A DNA stretch of 64,000 nt, taken from Candidatus Contubernalis alkalaceticus (lineage in GTDB: Bacteria > Bacillota > Dethiobacteria > SKNC01). Made by a program: the position numbers and the translations under genes. A model generated the notes under the pieces. It did no database searches. It was not told the DNA's origin and saw nothing but the letters and a program-made list of their open reading frames with translations. Position 1 is the first letter of the stretch, and each line of letters begins with the position of its first letter. The stretch spans positions 2,372,001-2,436,000 of the forward strand of contig NZ_CP054699.1 of the NCBI RefSeq assembly GCF_022558445.1, written 5' to 3'. Of this stretch, positions 34,161 through 44,134 are shown piece after piece.

Positions 34161-35033
34161 TTAATAACTCCTTTCCATTTCCCTGAGTTCCTGTAAAAAG
34201 ACCAGGTAGTGTTTATACCTGGATTGATTAATTTCTCCCCGTTCTAAAGCCTCTTTAACGGCACAAGAGGGTTCATGCTCATGAGCACAGCTGGAAAACT
34301 TGCAATTTACACTGATTCTAGCAAACTCAGGAAATAAAAAGGGAAGCTCATCAGATTGAATATCCACCAGGTCCAGCTGACTGAATCCCGGGGAATCCGC
34401 CACCATTCCTCCAAAATCAAAGGGTAAAAGCTCCACATTCCGGGTAGTCTGTTTCCCCCTGCGGGTTTTAGAGCTGATTTTTCCAACTTTTAGCTTTAGC
34501 GCAGGTTGAACCCGGTTTAAAAATGTGGATTTCCCTGACCCCGATGGACCGGTAAAGACCGAAATTTTATCCTTCAGACATTCCTTAACTTGTTGGACTC
34601 CCTGTCCGGTGAGGGCACTGGTCAAAATAATAGAATACCCTATTGATTGATAGATCTCTTGGGCCTCAATTTCTTCTTCCTTCACCAGGTCAATTTTGTT
34701 CAAACAGATTACCGGTTCCAGATAATTACTCTCTGCCAAAACCAGTATACGGTCTAAAAGAAGTAGGTTTATAGGGGGGTCTTTCAAGGAAAAAAAAATA
34801 ATTACCGTCTCCACATTTACAATAGGAGGCCTCACCAGCCGATTCTTTTTTGGAGCTACTTTTTCTACTACCCCTTCATTCTCATTAGTCTGTGTAAAAT
34901 ATACCCTATCCCCGACGAAGATATTTAAAGATTCTTGTTTAAAGCGGCCCCGGGCTTTACACTGGTACATCTTGTTGTCGTCGGTCCTTACATTATAAAA
35001 ACCACCAACCGCTTTAACTACTATGCCTTCCAG
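34161..35033 (-). CDS. rsgA: Ribosome small subunit-dependent GTPase A, probable CTG start
   Basis: Circularly permuted GTPase that helps late 30S maturation. It has an N-terminal OB fold, permuted G motifs (CLNKIDLV as G4, [12 protein letters not shown] as G1, DSPGFSQL as G3) and a C-terminal zinc knuckle with [16 protein letters not shown]. The first ATG at 34970 would cut off the first OB strand. In-frame codons upstream give [16 protein letters not shown], the usual N-terminus, and the only candidate there is CTG at 35033, with a perfect AAAGGAGG 7 bases upstream. The product is then 290 residues. Confidence 0.93.
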   Translation of the reverse strand: MEGIVVKAVGGFYNVRTDDNKMYQCKARGRFKQESLNIFVGDRVYFTQTNENEGVVEKVAPKKNRLVRPPIVNVETVIIFFSLKDPPINLLLLDRILVLAESNYLEPVICLNKIDLVKEEEIEAQEIYQSIGYSIILTSALTGQGVQQVKECLKDKISVFTGPSGSGKSTFLNRVQPALKLKVGKISSKTRRGKQTTRNVELLPFDFGGMVADSPGFSQLDLVDIQSDELPFLFPEFARISVNCKFSSCAHEHEPSCAVKEALERGEINQSRYKHYLVFLQELREMERSY

Positions 35034-35048
35034 GTAATACCCTCCTTT

Positions 35049-36953
35049 CTATTGGGGAAATTGCTCAACTCCCAAAGTAATATACCCGTCCTCCGTCAGC
35101 ATCAGGATGGTTACCGTACCGGACCCCCATCCTTCCACCTCGATTTTGCTGCCTTCAAAAATTCCTTCAAAGACAGTCCTAACCCCTTTACTGTCTTCAA
35201 TATCTACTCTAACCCCTTCTCCCTGCGGAACTCCCCACAAGCTGGGGTCAATGGTGATATTAAAACCGATTTCCGTCGGGTCCGGACCTTTACTGATCAC
35301 CAGAGCCACAGATTCCTGAGGCTGAACCATATCCCCGGCCTTGGGCGACTGTTCAATAACTCTTCCCTCGGGAACACTGCTGCTGTACTGTTCATCGATA
35401 TTGCCGGAGGTCAGTTTATACAGTTCAATCCAATCCAGGGCATCTGCCAGGGATCTGCCTACCAGGTTGGGCATACGGAAGGGTTCGGAACCTTTGCTCA
35501 CTACAATAGTTACTATATCTCCTCTATTAGCCTCGGAGCCAGCCCTGGGGTTCTGAGAAATCACTTCTCCTACAGGGATAGTAGAACTAAATTCTTCATC
35601 AACCTCCACGACTAAATCGGCTTCCTGAAGCAATATCTTTGCTGCCGATTCCATCAATCCCTCCACCAGAGGTACCTGCAGCAGTGCAGGCCCTTTACTG
35701 ACCACCAGTTCCACTTCCCGGCCTTTTTTAACACTCTTATCTGCTTCAGGAAACTGAGAAATTACATTACCCTCAGGAACTTCATCATTTTCAATTTCCT
35801 CCAGGACCACATACTCCAGCCCCGCTTCCTCCAGTATCCCTGCCGCCTCAGCAAGAGGAATATTAGTTACATCGGGAACATTAACCTCCTCCACCACCAG
35901 CATACCCCGAAGTTGACTAAATAAAAAGCTCAAAACAATCACAAACACTATAAAAGATACAAAACCTACTGCCAGCCATCTTTTCTTCCACTTTTTCTCT
36001 TTCGGTTCCTTTTCACCGGAGGGTATAATTTGTTCATGATTTCCATTACTATGATTATTATTATTCACAGGCACAAACTGATCCTGTATTTTATTTACCC
36101 CGGGTCGATCAAATCTTCCAGGACTAACATGTCCATTGTTAATCCATAAATCCAGATCCTCCAACATAACCTCTGCGCTCTCATACCTCATATCCGGATC
36201 TTTTTGTACTGCTTTAAATATAATTTTCTCTAAAGTTTGAGGAACTTCTGAATTTAACTCCTTAGGAGATTTAATATTTTCCTGCAGATGCTGCAGCGCC
36301 ACAGAAATAGGGGTTTCCCCAGAAAAAGGGACTTCTCCCGTAAGCATCTCATAGAGAACAATCCCTAAAGAGTAAAGGTCAGCCTTCTCCCCCGCTATTC
36401 CTCCCTTAGCCTGTTCCGGGGCAAAATAATGAACTGAACCCATGACCACATTATTATCATAAGTTACCGTAGCTGCCGTTACCGCCTTAGCAATACCGAA
36501 GTCTGTCACCTTCACCCGCCCGTCCCGGGTAAGAAGTATGTTGTGAGGCTTAATATCCCGATGTATAATCTTATTTTTATGAGCATGTACCAAGGCTTCG
36601 CAAATCTGATGGGCAATCTTAACCGCTGCATTTACCGGAAGCTTTCCATTTTCTGTAATTAATTCCTTTAATGATTTTCCGTCTACATACTCCATCACAA
36701 TATAATACGTTCCATCCTCTTCCCCTACATCAAAAATATTCACCACATTGGGGTGGGACAAACTGGCAGCTGATTGGGCTTCCCGCTTAAAACGACGAAC
36801 AAAATTTTCGTCCAACGCAAACTGAGCCCGAAGTACTTTTACTGTTACCGAGCGGTTTAATATTTTGTCATATCCCCGATAAACGACGGCCATGCCCCCG
36901 TCACCAATTTTTTCTTCAATTTTATATCTATTGGCCAGAACTTTATCAATCAT
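35049..36953 (-). CDS. prkC: Serine/threonine protein kinase with PASTA repeats (PrkC/PknB)
   Basis: Membrane Ser/Thr kinase that senses muropeptides or lipid II and controls growth and germination. The cytoplasmic kinase domain (about 10-265) has the glycine loop GDGGMAVVY, HRDIKPHNIL and DFGIAKA. One membrane helix (AVGFVSFIVFVIVLSFLF, about 335) leads to three extracellular PASTA repeats of about 67 residues (markers VPDVTNIPLAEA, VPLVEGLMESAA, MPNLVGRSLADA) and a terminal beta-rich tail. The ATG at 36953 with GAGGTG 6 bases upstream is preferred to a GTG that overlaps the SD. Downstream of its phosphatase. Confidence 0.95.
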   Translation of the reverse strand: MIDKVLANRYKIEEKIGDGGMAVVYRGYDKILNRSVTVKVLRAQFALDENFVRRFKREAQSAASLSHPNVVNIFDVGEEDGTYYIVMEYVDGKSLKELITENGKLPVNAAVKIAHQICEALVHAHKNKIIHRDIKPHNILLTRDGRVKVTDFGIAKAVTAATVTYDNNVVMGSVHYFAPEQAKGGIAGEKADLYSLGIVLYEMLTGEVPFSGETPISVALQHLQENIKSPKELNSEVPQTLEKIIFKAVQKDPDMRYESAEVMLEDLDLWINNGHVSPGRFDRPGVNKIQDQFVPVNNNNHSNGNHEQIIPSGEKEPKEKKWKKRWLAVGFVSFIVFVIVLSFLFSQLRGMLVVEEVNVPDVTNIPLAEAAGILEEAGLEYVVLEEIENDEVPEGNVISQFPEADKSVKKGREVELVVSKGPALLQVPLVEGLMESAAKILLQEADLVVEVDEEFSSTIPVGEVISQNPRAGSEANRGDIVTIVVSKGSEPFRMPNLVGRSLADALDWIELYKLTSGNIDEQYSSSVPEGRVIEQSPKAGDMVQPQESVALVISKGPDPTEIGFNITIDPSLWGVPQGEGVRVDIEDSKGVRTVFEGIFEGSKIEVEGWGSGTVTILMLTEDGYITLGVEQFPQ

Positions 36954-36986
36954 CTGTCTCACCTCACGGTTAAGCTAAAGTTCAAT

Positions 36987-37742
36987 TTATTGATCTTCAT
37001 TACTTAACCCTACCAAAAGAACTGTAATGTTATCAGGTCCTCCACGGGCATTGGCCGTACTTATTAAACGGTCAGCCGCTTCCGACCCCGGGCAGGAGTT
37101 AATGATATCAAGTATTTCTTCATCAGAAACCATCCGGGTAAGGCCATCGGTACATAGCAGCACATAATCCCCTGGTTTCAGGGAGTAATGATATATATCT
37201 ACTTCAACCGAATAATCGGTTCCCAACGCCCTGGTCAACAAATTCTGTTTGGGGTGGTTTTTTTCCTCTCCCGCCTTCAGTTGATTTTCATTAACCAGTT
37301 TTTGAACATAGGAGTGATCTTCAGTCAATTGAATGATATTTCCCAAACTAATAATATATGCTCTGCTGTCCCCAATATGGCCGACATGCAAATGTGAACC
37401 CATTATAATTCCCAGGGTCAAAGTTGTCCCCATTCCTGCCAGGTGTTCATTTTCTAGAGCCTTATTCCAGACACTCTCATTGGCCTGTTCAAACAAATCG
37501 GTGATAAACTGGTTTACATTCTGAAAGGATAGTTCTATAAGTCGTTCCTTGTTTCGAAGGAAAAAGCTTTTCCCCAGCTCAATAGCCATAGAACTGGCCA
37601 CTTCGCCCCCATTATGTCCGCCCATCCCATCAGCTACAGCAAAGAATTGAATGGAATCATCCCCATCCATAATAAGGTAACAGTCTTCATTGTTTTGCCT
37701 TCCCTGTCCAACATCGGTCCTTCCCGTTAAAAACACTAACAT
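36987..37742 (-). CDS. prpC: PP2C-family protein phosphatase (PrpC/Stp)
   Basis: Mn2+-dependent Ser/Thr phosphatase that counteracts the adjacent kinase. It has TDVGQGRQNNED, the metal-binding ADGMGGHNGGEVAS, HIGDSRAY and the closing GGPDNITVLLV. The product is 251 residues from the ATG at 37742; a GTG just before is in frame. It starts the prpC-prkC-rsgA-rpe group. The 240-base gap upstream, towards rsmB, holds no rlmN, which sits there in Bacillus. Confidence 0.95.
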   Translation of the reverse strand: MLVFLTGRTDVGQGRQNNEDCYLIMDGDDSIQFFAVADGMGGHNGGEVASSMAIELGKSFFLRNKERLIELSFQNVNQFITDLFEQANESVWNKALENEHLAGMGTTLTLGIIMGSHLHVGHIGDSRAYIISLGNIIQLTEDHSYVQKLVNENQLKAGEEKNHPKQNLLTRALGTDYSVEVDIYHYSLKPGDYVLLCTDGLTRMVSDEEILDIINSCPGSEAADRLISTANARGGPDNITVLLVGLSNEDQ

Positions 37743-37987
37743 CACCGCCCCTCAGGCCACCTGGCCAGCATTCATCACCAATATATAATCTCCTTTTCTA
37801 CTCCTAAAAACACCCGCTTAATTAAAAGCTAATTTGCCAATTTCACCGTAGATAAAAGATTATAATAGCCAGCTTTAATAGATTCGCCACAAAAAGAACT
37901 ATCCCCTTTCGAGGTTTAAAAATATATAAGAAAACCTGCTGTAACTTTAAGGAAAGTATAACAAATGGCTGATAAAAAGGCAATACG

Positions 37988-39352
37988 CTACCTTTTCTCC
38001 CAGCGGGCTAAAAAAAATCCATCTAAATAATGTTTATGAGGGTATAATTGGAGAAAGCCTTTTGAAACTGAGTCCTCTTGCCTTAATTTTTCCGGTAAAA
38101 AAGCCGTCAGGTCTGAGAGAAAAAAGTTTGTATTTTCAGCCGTAAACTTCTTAACTACCCACGTAGTTTCCTCCGGTTCATTGGTGCATACCGAGTACAC
38201 CAAGACTCCTGAGGGTTTTAAAACCTTGGCAGCTTCTTTTAAAAGCTGCAGCTGTATTTTTGCCAGGGATGAAAAATCCCCAGGCTTTCTTTTCCATTTT
38301 AAGTCAGGTTTCCTACGATTTACACCCAGGCCTGAGCAGGGAGCATCTACCAGAACCCTGTCAATTTTGTTCAAGAAATTAGCAGGAAGCCTCTGGGCAT
38401 CCTGCTCCAGGGGCTCGATAATATTAATCCCCAAACGACAAGCATTTTTTCCCACCAGCTTTACTTTGTGTCCGTGAATATCACAGCTTATAACCTTTCC
38501 CCGGTTCATCATTGCTTGAGCCAAATGCGCAGATTTCCCCCCCGGGGCACTGCAGCTGTCCAGAAGTGTTTCACCTTTAACAGGGTCTACTATACGAGAA
38601 ACCAGCATAGAACTCTCACTTTGTACCTGAAACAAGCCCTTTTTAAAAGAATTCAACGCAGCTAAATCTCTCACCTTCTTTAAAATCAGAGATTCTGACA
38701 ATAACTTACTCTCCTCCACCACAACTCCTTCCTTAACCATGATTTCCTTCAGATCCTTTTGGCTCACCTTTAATGTATTGACCCGCACAGTCAATGGAGC
38801 TGGAGAATTCAGAGCACTCATATACTCCCAAGCTTCACCGGCTCCCCATCTCTTACACCACCTTTTCACCATCCAGGCAGGAAACGAATATTTTAATGAC
38901 AGGTGTCGGTAAGGAGACTCTTCAAGATCAGGTAAGTTAATTTCATCTTTCTTCCTAAGATATCCCCGCAAAACCCCGTTTACAAATTTTGCCCCACCCT
39001 GATGGCTGAATTCTTTGGCCATTTCTACCCCCTCATGGCAGGCAGCAGGGACAGGTATTTTATCCAGAAATGCAACCTGGTATAAAGTTATCCTCAAGAT
39101 ATTCCTAATCCAAGGATCCATATCCTTGACTTTCCTTTTTGATACCTGCTCTATCCACCAATCCAGGGTCAACAGGTGTCTAACTACCCCATAGCACAGT
39201 TCTGTAACCAATGCCCTGTCCCGATAAGAAAGCCTGCCTTTTTGAAGATAAGACTTTAATGCCAGGTCCACATAAGTACCCCGAATATCCATTTCCCGGA
39301 GAATCATAAGAGCAGTACTGCGGGCTCCTTCTTTAACCAATATTTTACTCAC
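37988..39352 (-). CDS. rsmB: 16S rRNA (cytosine967-C5)-methyltransferase RsmB
   Basis: SAM-dependent m5C methyltransferase of 454 residues. An N-terminal NusB-like RNA-binding domain (about 1-140; ALMILREMDIRGTYVD) precedes the catalytic domain with the SAM loop LLDSCSAPGGKSAHLAQ, DAPCSGLGVNRRKPD (catalytic cysteine in PCS) and VYSVCTNEPEE. It follows the def-fmt-DUF116 terminator and so may have its own promoter. Confidence 0.96.
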   Translation of the reverse strand: MSKILVKEGARSTALMILREMDIRGTYVDLALKSYLQKGRLSYRDRALVTELCYGVVRHLLTLDWWIEQVSKRKVKDMDPWIRNILRITLYQVAFLDKIPVPAACHEGVEMAKEFSHQGGAKFVNGVLRGYLRKKDEINLPDLEESPYRHLSLKYSFPAWMVKRWCKRWGAGEAWEYMSALNSPAPLTVRVNTLKVSQKDLKEIMVKEGVVVEESKLLSESLILKKVRDLAALNSFKKGLFQVQSESSMLVSRIVDPVKGETLLDSCSAPGGKSAHLAQAMMNRGKVISCDIHGHKVKLVGKNACRLGINIIEPLEQDAQRLPANFLNKIDRVLVDAPCSGLGVNRRKPDLKWKRKPGDFSSLAKIQLQLLKEAAKVLKPSGVLVYSVCTNEPEETTWVVKKFTAENTNFFLSDLTAFLPEKLRQEDSVSKGFLQLYPHKHYLDGFFLARWEKR

Positions 39353-39466
39353 CTCTACATTTCTTTTTATTTCACCTTGGTCAGAATACTTCCATCCTTT
39401 TTCACAGGTAACCAGTTCACCTTAGAATTTGGCCCCTCCTGCAAATCCCATCTGCACCTAGATTTT

Positions 39467-39513
39467 TACTAAAAAAATAATCGGGCAGGGGCGCTGCCCC
39501 TGCCCGATTATTT
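39467..39513 (-). terminator. Terminator overlapping the DUF116 stop
   Basis: An 18-bp perfect stem, 39475-39492 with 39496-39513, around the loop GCT and with a very GC-rich core (CGGGCAGGGGC). On the minus strand it is followed by a T-run. The stem includes the stop codon of the DUF116 gene, so the end of translation and termination are superimposed. Confidence 0.88.
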
Positions 39514-40278
39514 CCATTCTCCACATCTCTTCAGGAAAAAATTTATCCCCTCTTCAACCAATCCTAAATTAACACAGGTATTATGACAAGGCCCATAGGG
39601 ACGTTCATTGGAAATACCCAGCACCGGCAGCGGGCTGGCCTCCAGGATTCCACTGCTCAAATCCCTTTCACAAGCCACAGCTATTATGGCTTTAGGTTTT
39701 AAAGATTCAATTTCTTTCCGGGCCAAAGTGCCCCCGGTCACCACTTTAACTTTTATCCGATATCGCTGTGCCAGGTCCATCAAACTGCCAATCATACAAC
39801 CTCCACAACTGCGGCAGTTCTTAATATCTATGGTAATTCTATAAGAACAATCACTCTGCTGCAGGCAGTGGGGTAAAAGAAGCAGCAGTTCTTTGGGCTG
39901 AACCTGAATGTTTCGGACCTCCACCAGATAGTTGTTAAGTTCTATAAAAGAACGTTGAATTTTATCTTGAGTAATTTTAAAAACCTTTCCCAGCTGAATA
40001 ATAAAGGGATAAAAAGCATTAACTGATATGCGAGTAATTTTTTGCCAGCTGGGGAAAAGAGGGATATTAAATACCGACAGAATTATTCCCACCAGGCCCA
40101 AAAAAGTAACCCCGGCTAAACCTACCAAAAAAATAATTAGCCCTAAAAAAATAAGCTGGCTGAAAAAAGTGGTTTTAAAAAAAGTCAAGTGCCAGATATA
40201 ATAAACAAAAAGCCCTAAAATTAATAAAGCAGCCAACAATAAACCTACAAAAGTTCTTTTTTTGGTTTGAAATTTCAT
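39508..40278 (-). CDS. DUF116 family membrane protein
   Basis: Protein of 256 residues with two or three N-terminal membrane helices (LLLAALLILGLFVYYIW, LIFLGLIIFLVGLAGV) and a cytoplasmic DUF116 domain rich in conserved cysteines: NCRSCGGCMIGSL, AVACERDLSSG and GPCHNTCVNLG. The cysteines suggest a metal or Fe-S site, but no function is established. It follows fmt by 6 bases and is commonly found with def and fmt in Clostridia. Last gene of its operon. Confidence 0.85.
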   Translation of the reverse strand: MKFQTKKRTFVGLLLAALLILGLFVYYIWHLTFFKTTFFSQLIFLGLIIFLVGLAGVTFLGLVGIILSVFNIPLFPSWQKITRISVNAFYPFIIQLGKVFKITQDKIQRSFIELNNYLVEVRNIQVQPKELLLLLPHCLQQSDCSYRITIDIKNCRSCGGCMIGSLMDLAQRYRIKVKVVTGGTLARKEIESLKPKAIIAVACERDLSSGILEASPLPVLGISNERPYGPCHNTCVNLGLVEEGINFFLKRCGEWK

Positions 40279-40284
40279 TTTTGA

Positions 40285-41226
40285 TCAACTCCCCAACACA
40301 GTACCCGCCTTAAGACGGTTACCCCGAAGAAAATCTCCCACAGACATTTTCTTTCCCCCGGAGAGCTGCAGCTCCTGAATTGACAGGGCACCTCTACCGG
40401 TTGACACCAAAATACTGTCCTTTCCAAGTTCGATAATCTCTCCGGGAGCACCCTTTCCTTCATACCCTGCTGCAGAAGAACGCCAGATCTTTACCCTTTG
40501 GCCCTGCCACAGGGTATAAGCCCCGGGCCAGGGATTCATCCCCCTGACCTGGTTATGGATTTTTTGAGCATCATCTTCCCAGTTAATAACCTCTTCTTCC
40601 CCTTTTAAAGGAGGTGCATTGGTTGCCAGCGCAGAATCCTGTTCTGTTCGATGGGCACAGCCGGCTGACAATTTTTGCAGAGCTAAACCCAAAAGTCCTG
40701 CCCCCATTAAAGAAAGCCGGTCATGAAGAGAGCCTACATTCTCCTGAGAAGATATTTTTGTTTCCCTCTGCAGAATAATATCCCCGGTGTCCATACCCTC
40801 AGACATGTACATGATGGTCACCCCTGTAATTTTCTCTCCGTTCATAATAACCCGATGAACAGGGGCAGCGCCCCTGTACGCCGGCAGCAGAGAGGCATGC
40901 ACATTGATACAGCCCAGGGGGGGAATTTCCAGCAGGCTTTTGGGCAGGATTTTTCCGTATGCTGCCACCACAATAACCTCTGGAGCCAAACCTTTCATCT
41001 CCTGGACAAAATCGGTAGAAAGCTTTTGAGGCTGTAATACCGGTATCCCATACTGTTGTGCTGCTTTTTTAACTGGTGAGGGAATTACCTTCTTTCCTCT
41101 TCCCCGGGGTCTGTCCGGCTGTGTTACCACCGCTAAAAGCTTATACTTACTTTTAATCATCAATTCTAAAGAAGGAACTGCAAATTCTGGAGTCCCCATA
41201 AAGACCATACCTGAACCTTCACTCAT
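40285..41226 (-). CDS. fmt: Methionyl-tRNA formyltransferase
   Basis: Formylates initiator Met-tRNA using 10-formyl-tetrahydrofolate. The 313-residue protein has FMGTPEFAVPSLE, the catalytic Asn-His-Asp set in CINVHASLLPAYRGAAP and GVTIMYMSEGMDTGDI, and the C-terminal OB domain. Paired with def 80 bases upstream. Confidence 0.97.
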   Translation of the reverse strand: MSEGSGMVFMGTPEFAVPSLELMIKSKYKLLAVVTQPDRPRGRGKKVIPSPVKKAAQQYGIPVLQPQKLSTDFVQEMKGLAPEVIVVAAYGKILPKSLLEIPPLGCINVHASLLPAYRGAAPVHRVIMNGEKITGVTIMYMSEGMDTGDIILQRETKISSQENVGSLHDRLSLMGAGLLGLALQKLSAGCAHRTEQDSALATNAPPLKGEEEVINWEDDAQKIHNQVRGMNPWPGAYTLWQGQRVKIWRSSAAGYEGKGAPGEIIELGKDSILVSTGRGALSIQELQLSGGKKMSVGDFLRGNRLKAGTVLGS

Positions 41227-41306
41227 TCAAACGCATCCTTTTTTCAATTTATTGCTTTAATTTTAACACATTTATCCAAAAAATAGAAGTATTGCTGCCC
41301 ACAGCG

Positions 41307-41771
41307 CTATTCGGAAGGCTCTAAAAAACGAATCACCTTATCAACAAAAAGTTTCCCCTCCAAATGGTCCAGCTCGTGCTGGAGTGCCCGGGCGAAGAGC
41401 CCGCTACCCGTTACCTTAATTTTTTTCCCTTCCCGATTTAGGGCTTCCACAGTAACTTTTTTGGCTCTAACTACTTCTCCCACAATACCGGGGAAACTCA
41501 GGCAGCCCTCTGCTTCCACTTCTTTTCCCTCAACCTGAATAATTTTAGGATTAACCAGCTCTATTAGACCCTCATCATCCATTAAATCTATAACCACCAG
41601 CTGCTTGGGAATACCAACCTGATTGGCCGCCAACCCCACACCGTCATTATAATACATAGTCTCCGCCATGTCTTCCAAAATAGCAATAATCTGTGGGGTA
41701 ATTTCCTTAACCTCACTGCACTTCTTCCGTAAATCAGGGTCATCTTTTTTTCGGATTATTCGTATGGCCAT
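41307..41771 (-). CDS. def: Peptide deformylase
   Basis: Metalloenzyme that removes the formyl group from nascent proteins. All three motifs are present: GVGLAANQVGIP, EGCLSFPG (Cys ligand) and HELDHLEGKLF (HEXXH). Of two in-frame ATGs, the second (41771) is preferred because AGGAGG lies 7 bases upstream; the first sits against the SD. It follows priA by 17 bases. Confidence 0.97.
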   Translation of the reverse strand: MAIRIIRKKDDPDLRKKCSEVKEITPQIIAILEDMAETMYYNDGVGLAANQVGIPKQLVVIDLMDDEGLIELVNPKIIQVEGKEVEAEGCLSFPGIVGEVVRAKKVTVEALNREGKKIKVTGSGLFARALQHELDHLEGKLFVDKVIRFLEPSE

Positions 41772-41788
41772 TTTCATTCCTCCTGCCG

Positions 41789-44026
41789 TTACAACATATT
41801 TATTGGATTAATATCCAGTATTACTCTAAAATCTTTATTCCTCGAACCTTTATAAAATTCCTCCCATACCTGCCTGGATGCCCGGTGTATGCCTGAGAAA
41901 TCTTTACTCTTTATAACCAGGTGCCAGCGGTAACGGCCCCGTATTTTGGAAAGGGGACAGGGGCAGGGACCCAACACCTCTGCCTTTATTCCTTTAAGGG
42001 ACTCCATGAGCATCCCTTTAAACTCCCCAGCCTTTTGGCTCAAGTTATTTTCTGATACACTGGAAAAACCTACCCTTACCAGCTGGTTATAGGGAGGATA
42101 TTGGAACTGTTCCCGTAAGCGTAATTCCTCCTGATAAAAAGCCTGATAATCGTGTTTTTTTGCCGCCATGATGCTGTAATGTTCCGGGTTAAAAGTCTGG
42201 ACAATCACTTTTCCCCCCAGAGAACTGCGGCCGGTTCTTCCGGCAACCTGGGTCAGCAGTTGAAAAGTCCTTTCCCCCGCGCGGAAATCCGGTAAATTCA
42301 AAGCGGTGTCCGCTAGAATTACCCCTACCAAAGTTACCCTAGGAAAATCAAACCCCTTGGCAATCATCTGCGTGCCTATGAGAATATCAGCATCCCCCCG
42401 CTGAAAAGTCTTAAAAATATCCAGGTGAGATCCTTTGCGGGTAGTAGCATCCACATCCATACGCAGAATCCTGGCCTGGGGAAACAAATCCCTGACTCCT
42501 TTTTCAACTCTCTGAGTACCCAAACCCAAAAAACGGATATAATTACCTCCACACCCGGGGCATGCCTCCGGCACCCCTTTCTCCTGATGACAGTAATGAC
42601 ACTTTAACAGCTCTTGGTTGGCATGATAAGTCAAAGTAATGCTGCAGTGAGAACAGCGGAGCACATAACCGCACTCCCGGCAGACCAAAAAAGTAGCAAA
42701 ACCCCTACGATTTAAAAATAGAATAACCTGTTGTTTTTTCTGCAGGGTTATTTTTATGCTTTCATAAAGTTTTTTGCTGAAGAGTGTCCTGTTTCCTCTG
42801 TTAATCTCCTCTTTAAGGTCAATCACCTCTACCGGCGGCAGAGGGCGCTTTTCTACCCTATCCCTTATGCTCAGGAGCATATCCTCCCCTTCTTGAGCTC
42901 TATAATAGGCCTCCACCGATGGGGTAGCACTGCCTAGAACAACCGGACAGGAAAAAAAACAGCTCCTCCTTTTGGCTGCATCCCTGGCATCATAGCGGGG
43001 ACTCTCCTCCTGCTTATAGGTAGTCTCATGTTCCTCATCTATTATTATTATACCCAAATTTGAGAAAGGTGCAAAAACAGCAGAACGGGGCCCTATCACA
43101 ATTTTAATCTCCCCCTGCCTAATTCGGCACCATTGGTCATACCTCTCTCCCTGGGAGAGGCGGCTGTGCAGCACTGTTACCAGTGATCCAAACCTTCCTC
43201 TGAACCATTTAACCATCTGAGGGGTTAAGGATATTTCCGGCACCAGCACCAGGGCTTCCTTCCCCCCCTTGACCACCTCTTCAATAACCTGAAGATAAAT
43301 TTCAGTTTTTCCACTGCCGGTAACCCCATGCAGTAGAATATTACCCGAAAGGCCTCTTTGTAAATGATTTTTAATCCCTGTTAACACTTCCTCCTGCTTT
43401 GGGTTCAGCTTCAACCGCGGATTTAAACCAAACAATTTGTCTTCAAAAGGCCCCCTGATAACTCGCTTATTACTCAAATCTAAAAGATTCTTACCCTGGA
43501 GGGCTTTCACCGACTGCCGCCCTGCCTGGGAAAGGTTTAACAAATCCTTGAGGGACATCTCCCCCCCCTTTAGAAGTATATCTAAAATCCTGGACTGCCT
43601 TGGAGCCCGTTTCCTGTTCACTGCTGCGTACTTCCCGGCTTCTTCATCTGATACCGCCAGTTTCACCACAGTTATTTCCTTAGCCTTAATGGTAGTTGCA
43701 TAAAAGTTAGGTAAAATCGCCTTTAAAACCTCCACCAGGGGACTGATATAGAAACTGGAAATCCAGCGGGCCAGGTCCAACAATTCCCGGGTAAGCAAAG
43801 GAATTTGGTCAACCACACTAATAATTTCCTTCACTTTATCTACATCAGGGGTGGAATCAAACCCCATCACAAAACCCAACAGTTTTCGATTACCGAAAGG
43901 CACCATAACCCGGGTACCCTCCCGGACCTGGGAGATGTATTTTGAGGGGATTAAATAATGAAAATACCTGTCTCCAATTCCCGGTGCCCATAGGTCCACC
44001 ACCACCCTGGCATAAAGATTATCCAT
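41789..44026 (-). CDS. priA: Primosomal protein N' (PriA helicase)
   Basis: 3'-to-5' superfamily 2 helicase that restarts stalled replication forks. The 745-residue protein has an N-terminal DNA 3'-end-binding domain, Walker A GVTGSGKTEIYL, the DEEH box, a zinc-binding insert with paired cysteines (CRECGYVLRCSHC, CHYCHQ, CPGCGG) and the helicase C domain (QVAGRTGRSSLGGKV). It follows coaBC across the oppositely directed spoIIM-like gene. Confidence 0.97.
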   Translation of the reverse strand: MDNLYARVVVDLWAPGIGDRYFHYLIPSKYISQVREGTRVMVPFGNRKLLGFVMGFDSTPDVDKVKEIISVVDQIPLLTRELLDLARWISSFYISPLVEVLKAILPNFYATTIKAKEITVVKLAVSDEEAGKYAAVNRKRAPRQSRILDILLKGGEMSLKDLLNLSQAGRQSVKALQGKNLLDLSNKRVIRGPFEDKLFGLNPRLKLNPKQEEVLTGIKNHLQRGLSGNILLHGVTGSGKTEIYLQVIEEVVKGGKEALVLVPEISLTPQMVKWFRGRFGSLVTVLHSRLSQGERYDQWCRIRQGEIKIVIGPRSAVFAPFSNLGIIIIDEEHETTYKQEESPRYDARDAAKRRSCFFSCPVVLGSATPSVEAYYRAQEGEDMLLSIRDRVEKRPLPPVEVIDLKEEINRGNRTLFSKKLYESIKITLQKKQQVILFLNRRGFATFLVCRECGYVLRCSHCSITLTYHANQELLKCHYCHQEKGVPEACPGCGGNYIRFLGLGTQRVEKGVRDLFPQARILRMDVDATTRKGSHLDIFKTFQRGDADILIGTQMIAKGFDFPRVTLVGVILADTALNLPDFRAGERTFQLLTQVAGRTGRSSLGGKVIVQTFNPEHYSIMAAKKHDYQAFYQEELRLREQFQYPPYNQLVRVGFSSVSENNLSQKAGEFKGMLMESLKGIKAEVLGPCPCPLSKIRGRYRWHLVIKSKDFSGIHRASRQVWEEFYKGSRNKDFRVILDINPINML

Positions 44027-44134
44027 GTAACCCTTCCTTCCGTTCTACATCTTGAGTAACTTAAAAAATATTTGTATTTGATTTTCCTTGTCTTTCATAT
44101 ATAATAATCATAGTTCACTGGGAAGGAAAAATAA

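Noticed and set aside
37746-37987. Short leader peptide before prpC
   Set aside because: An in-frame mini-ORF of eight codons exists but has poor spacing to its SD and no attenuator structure.
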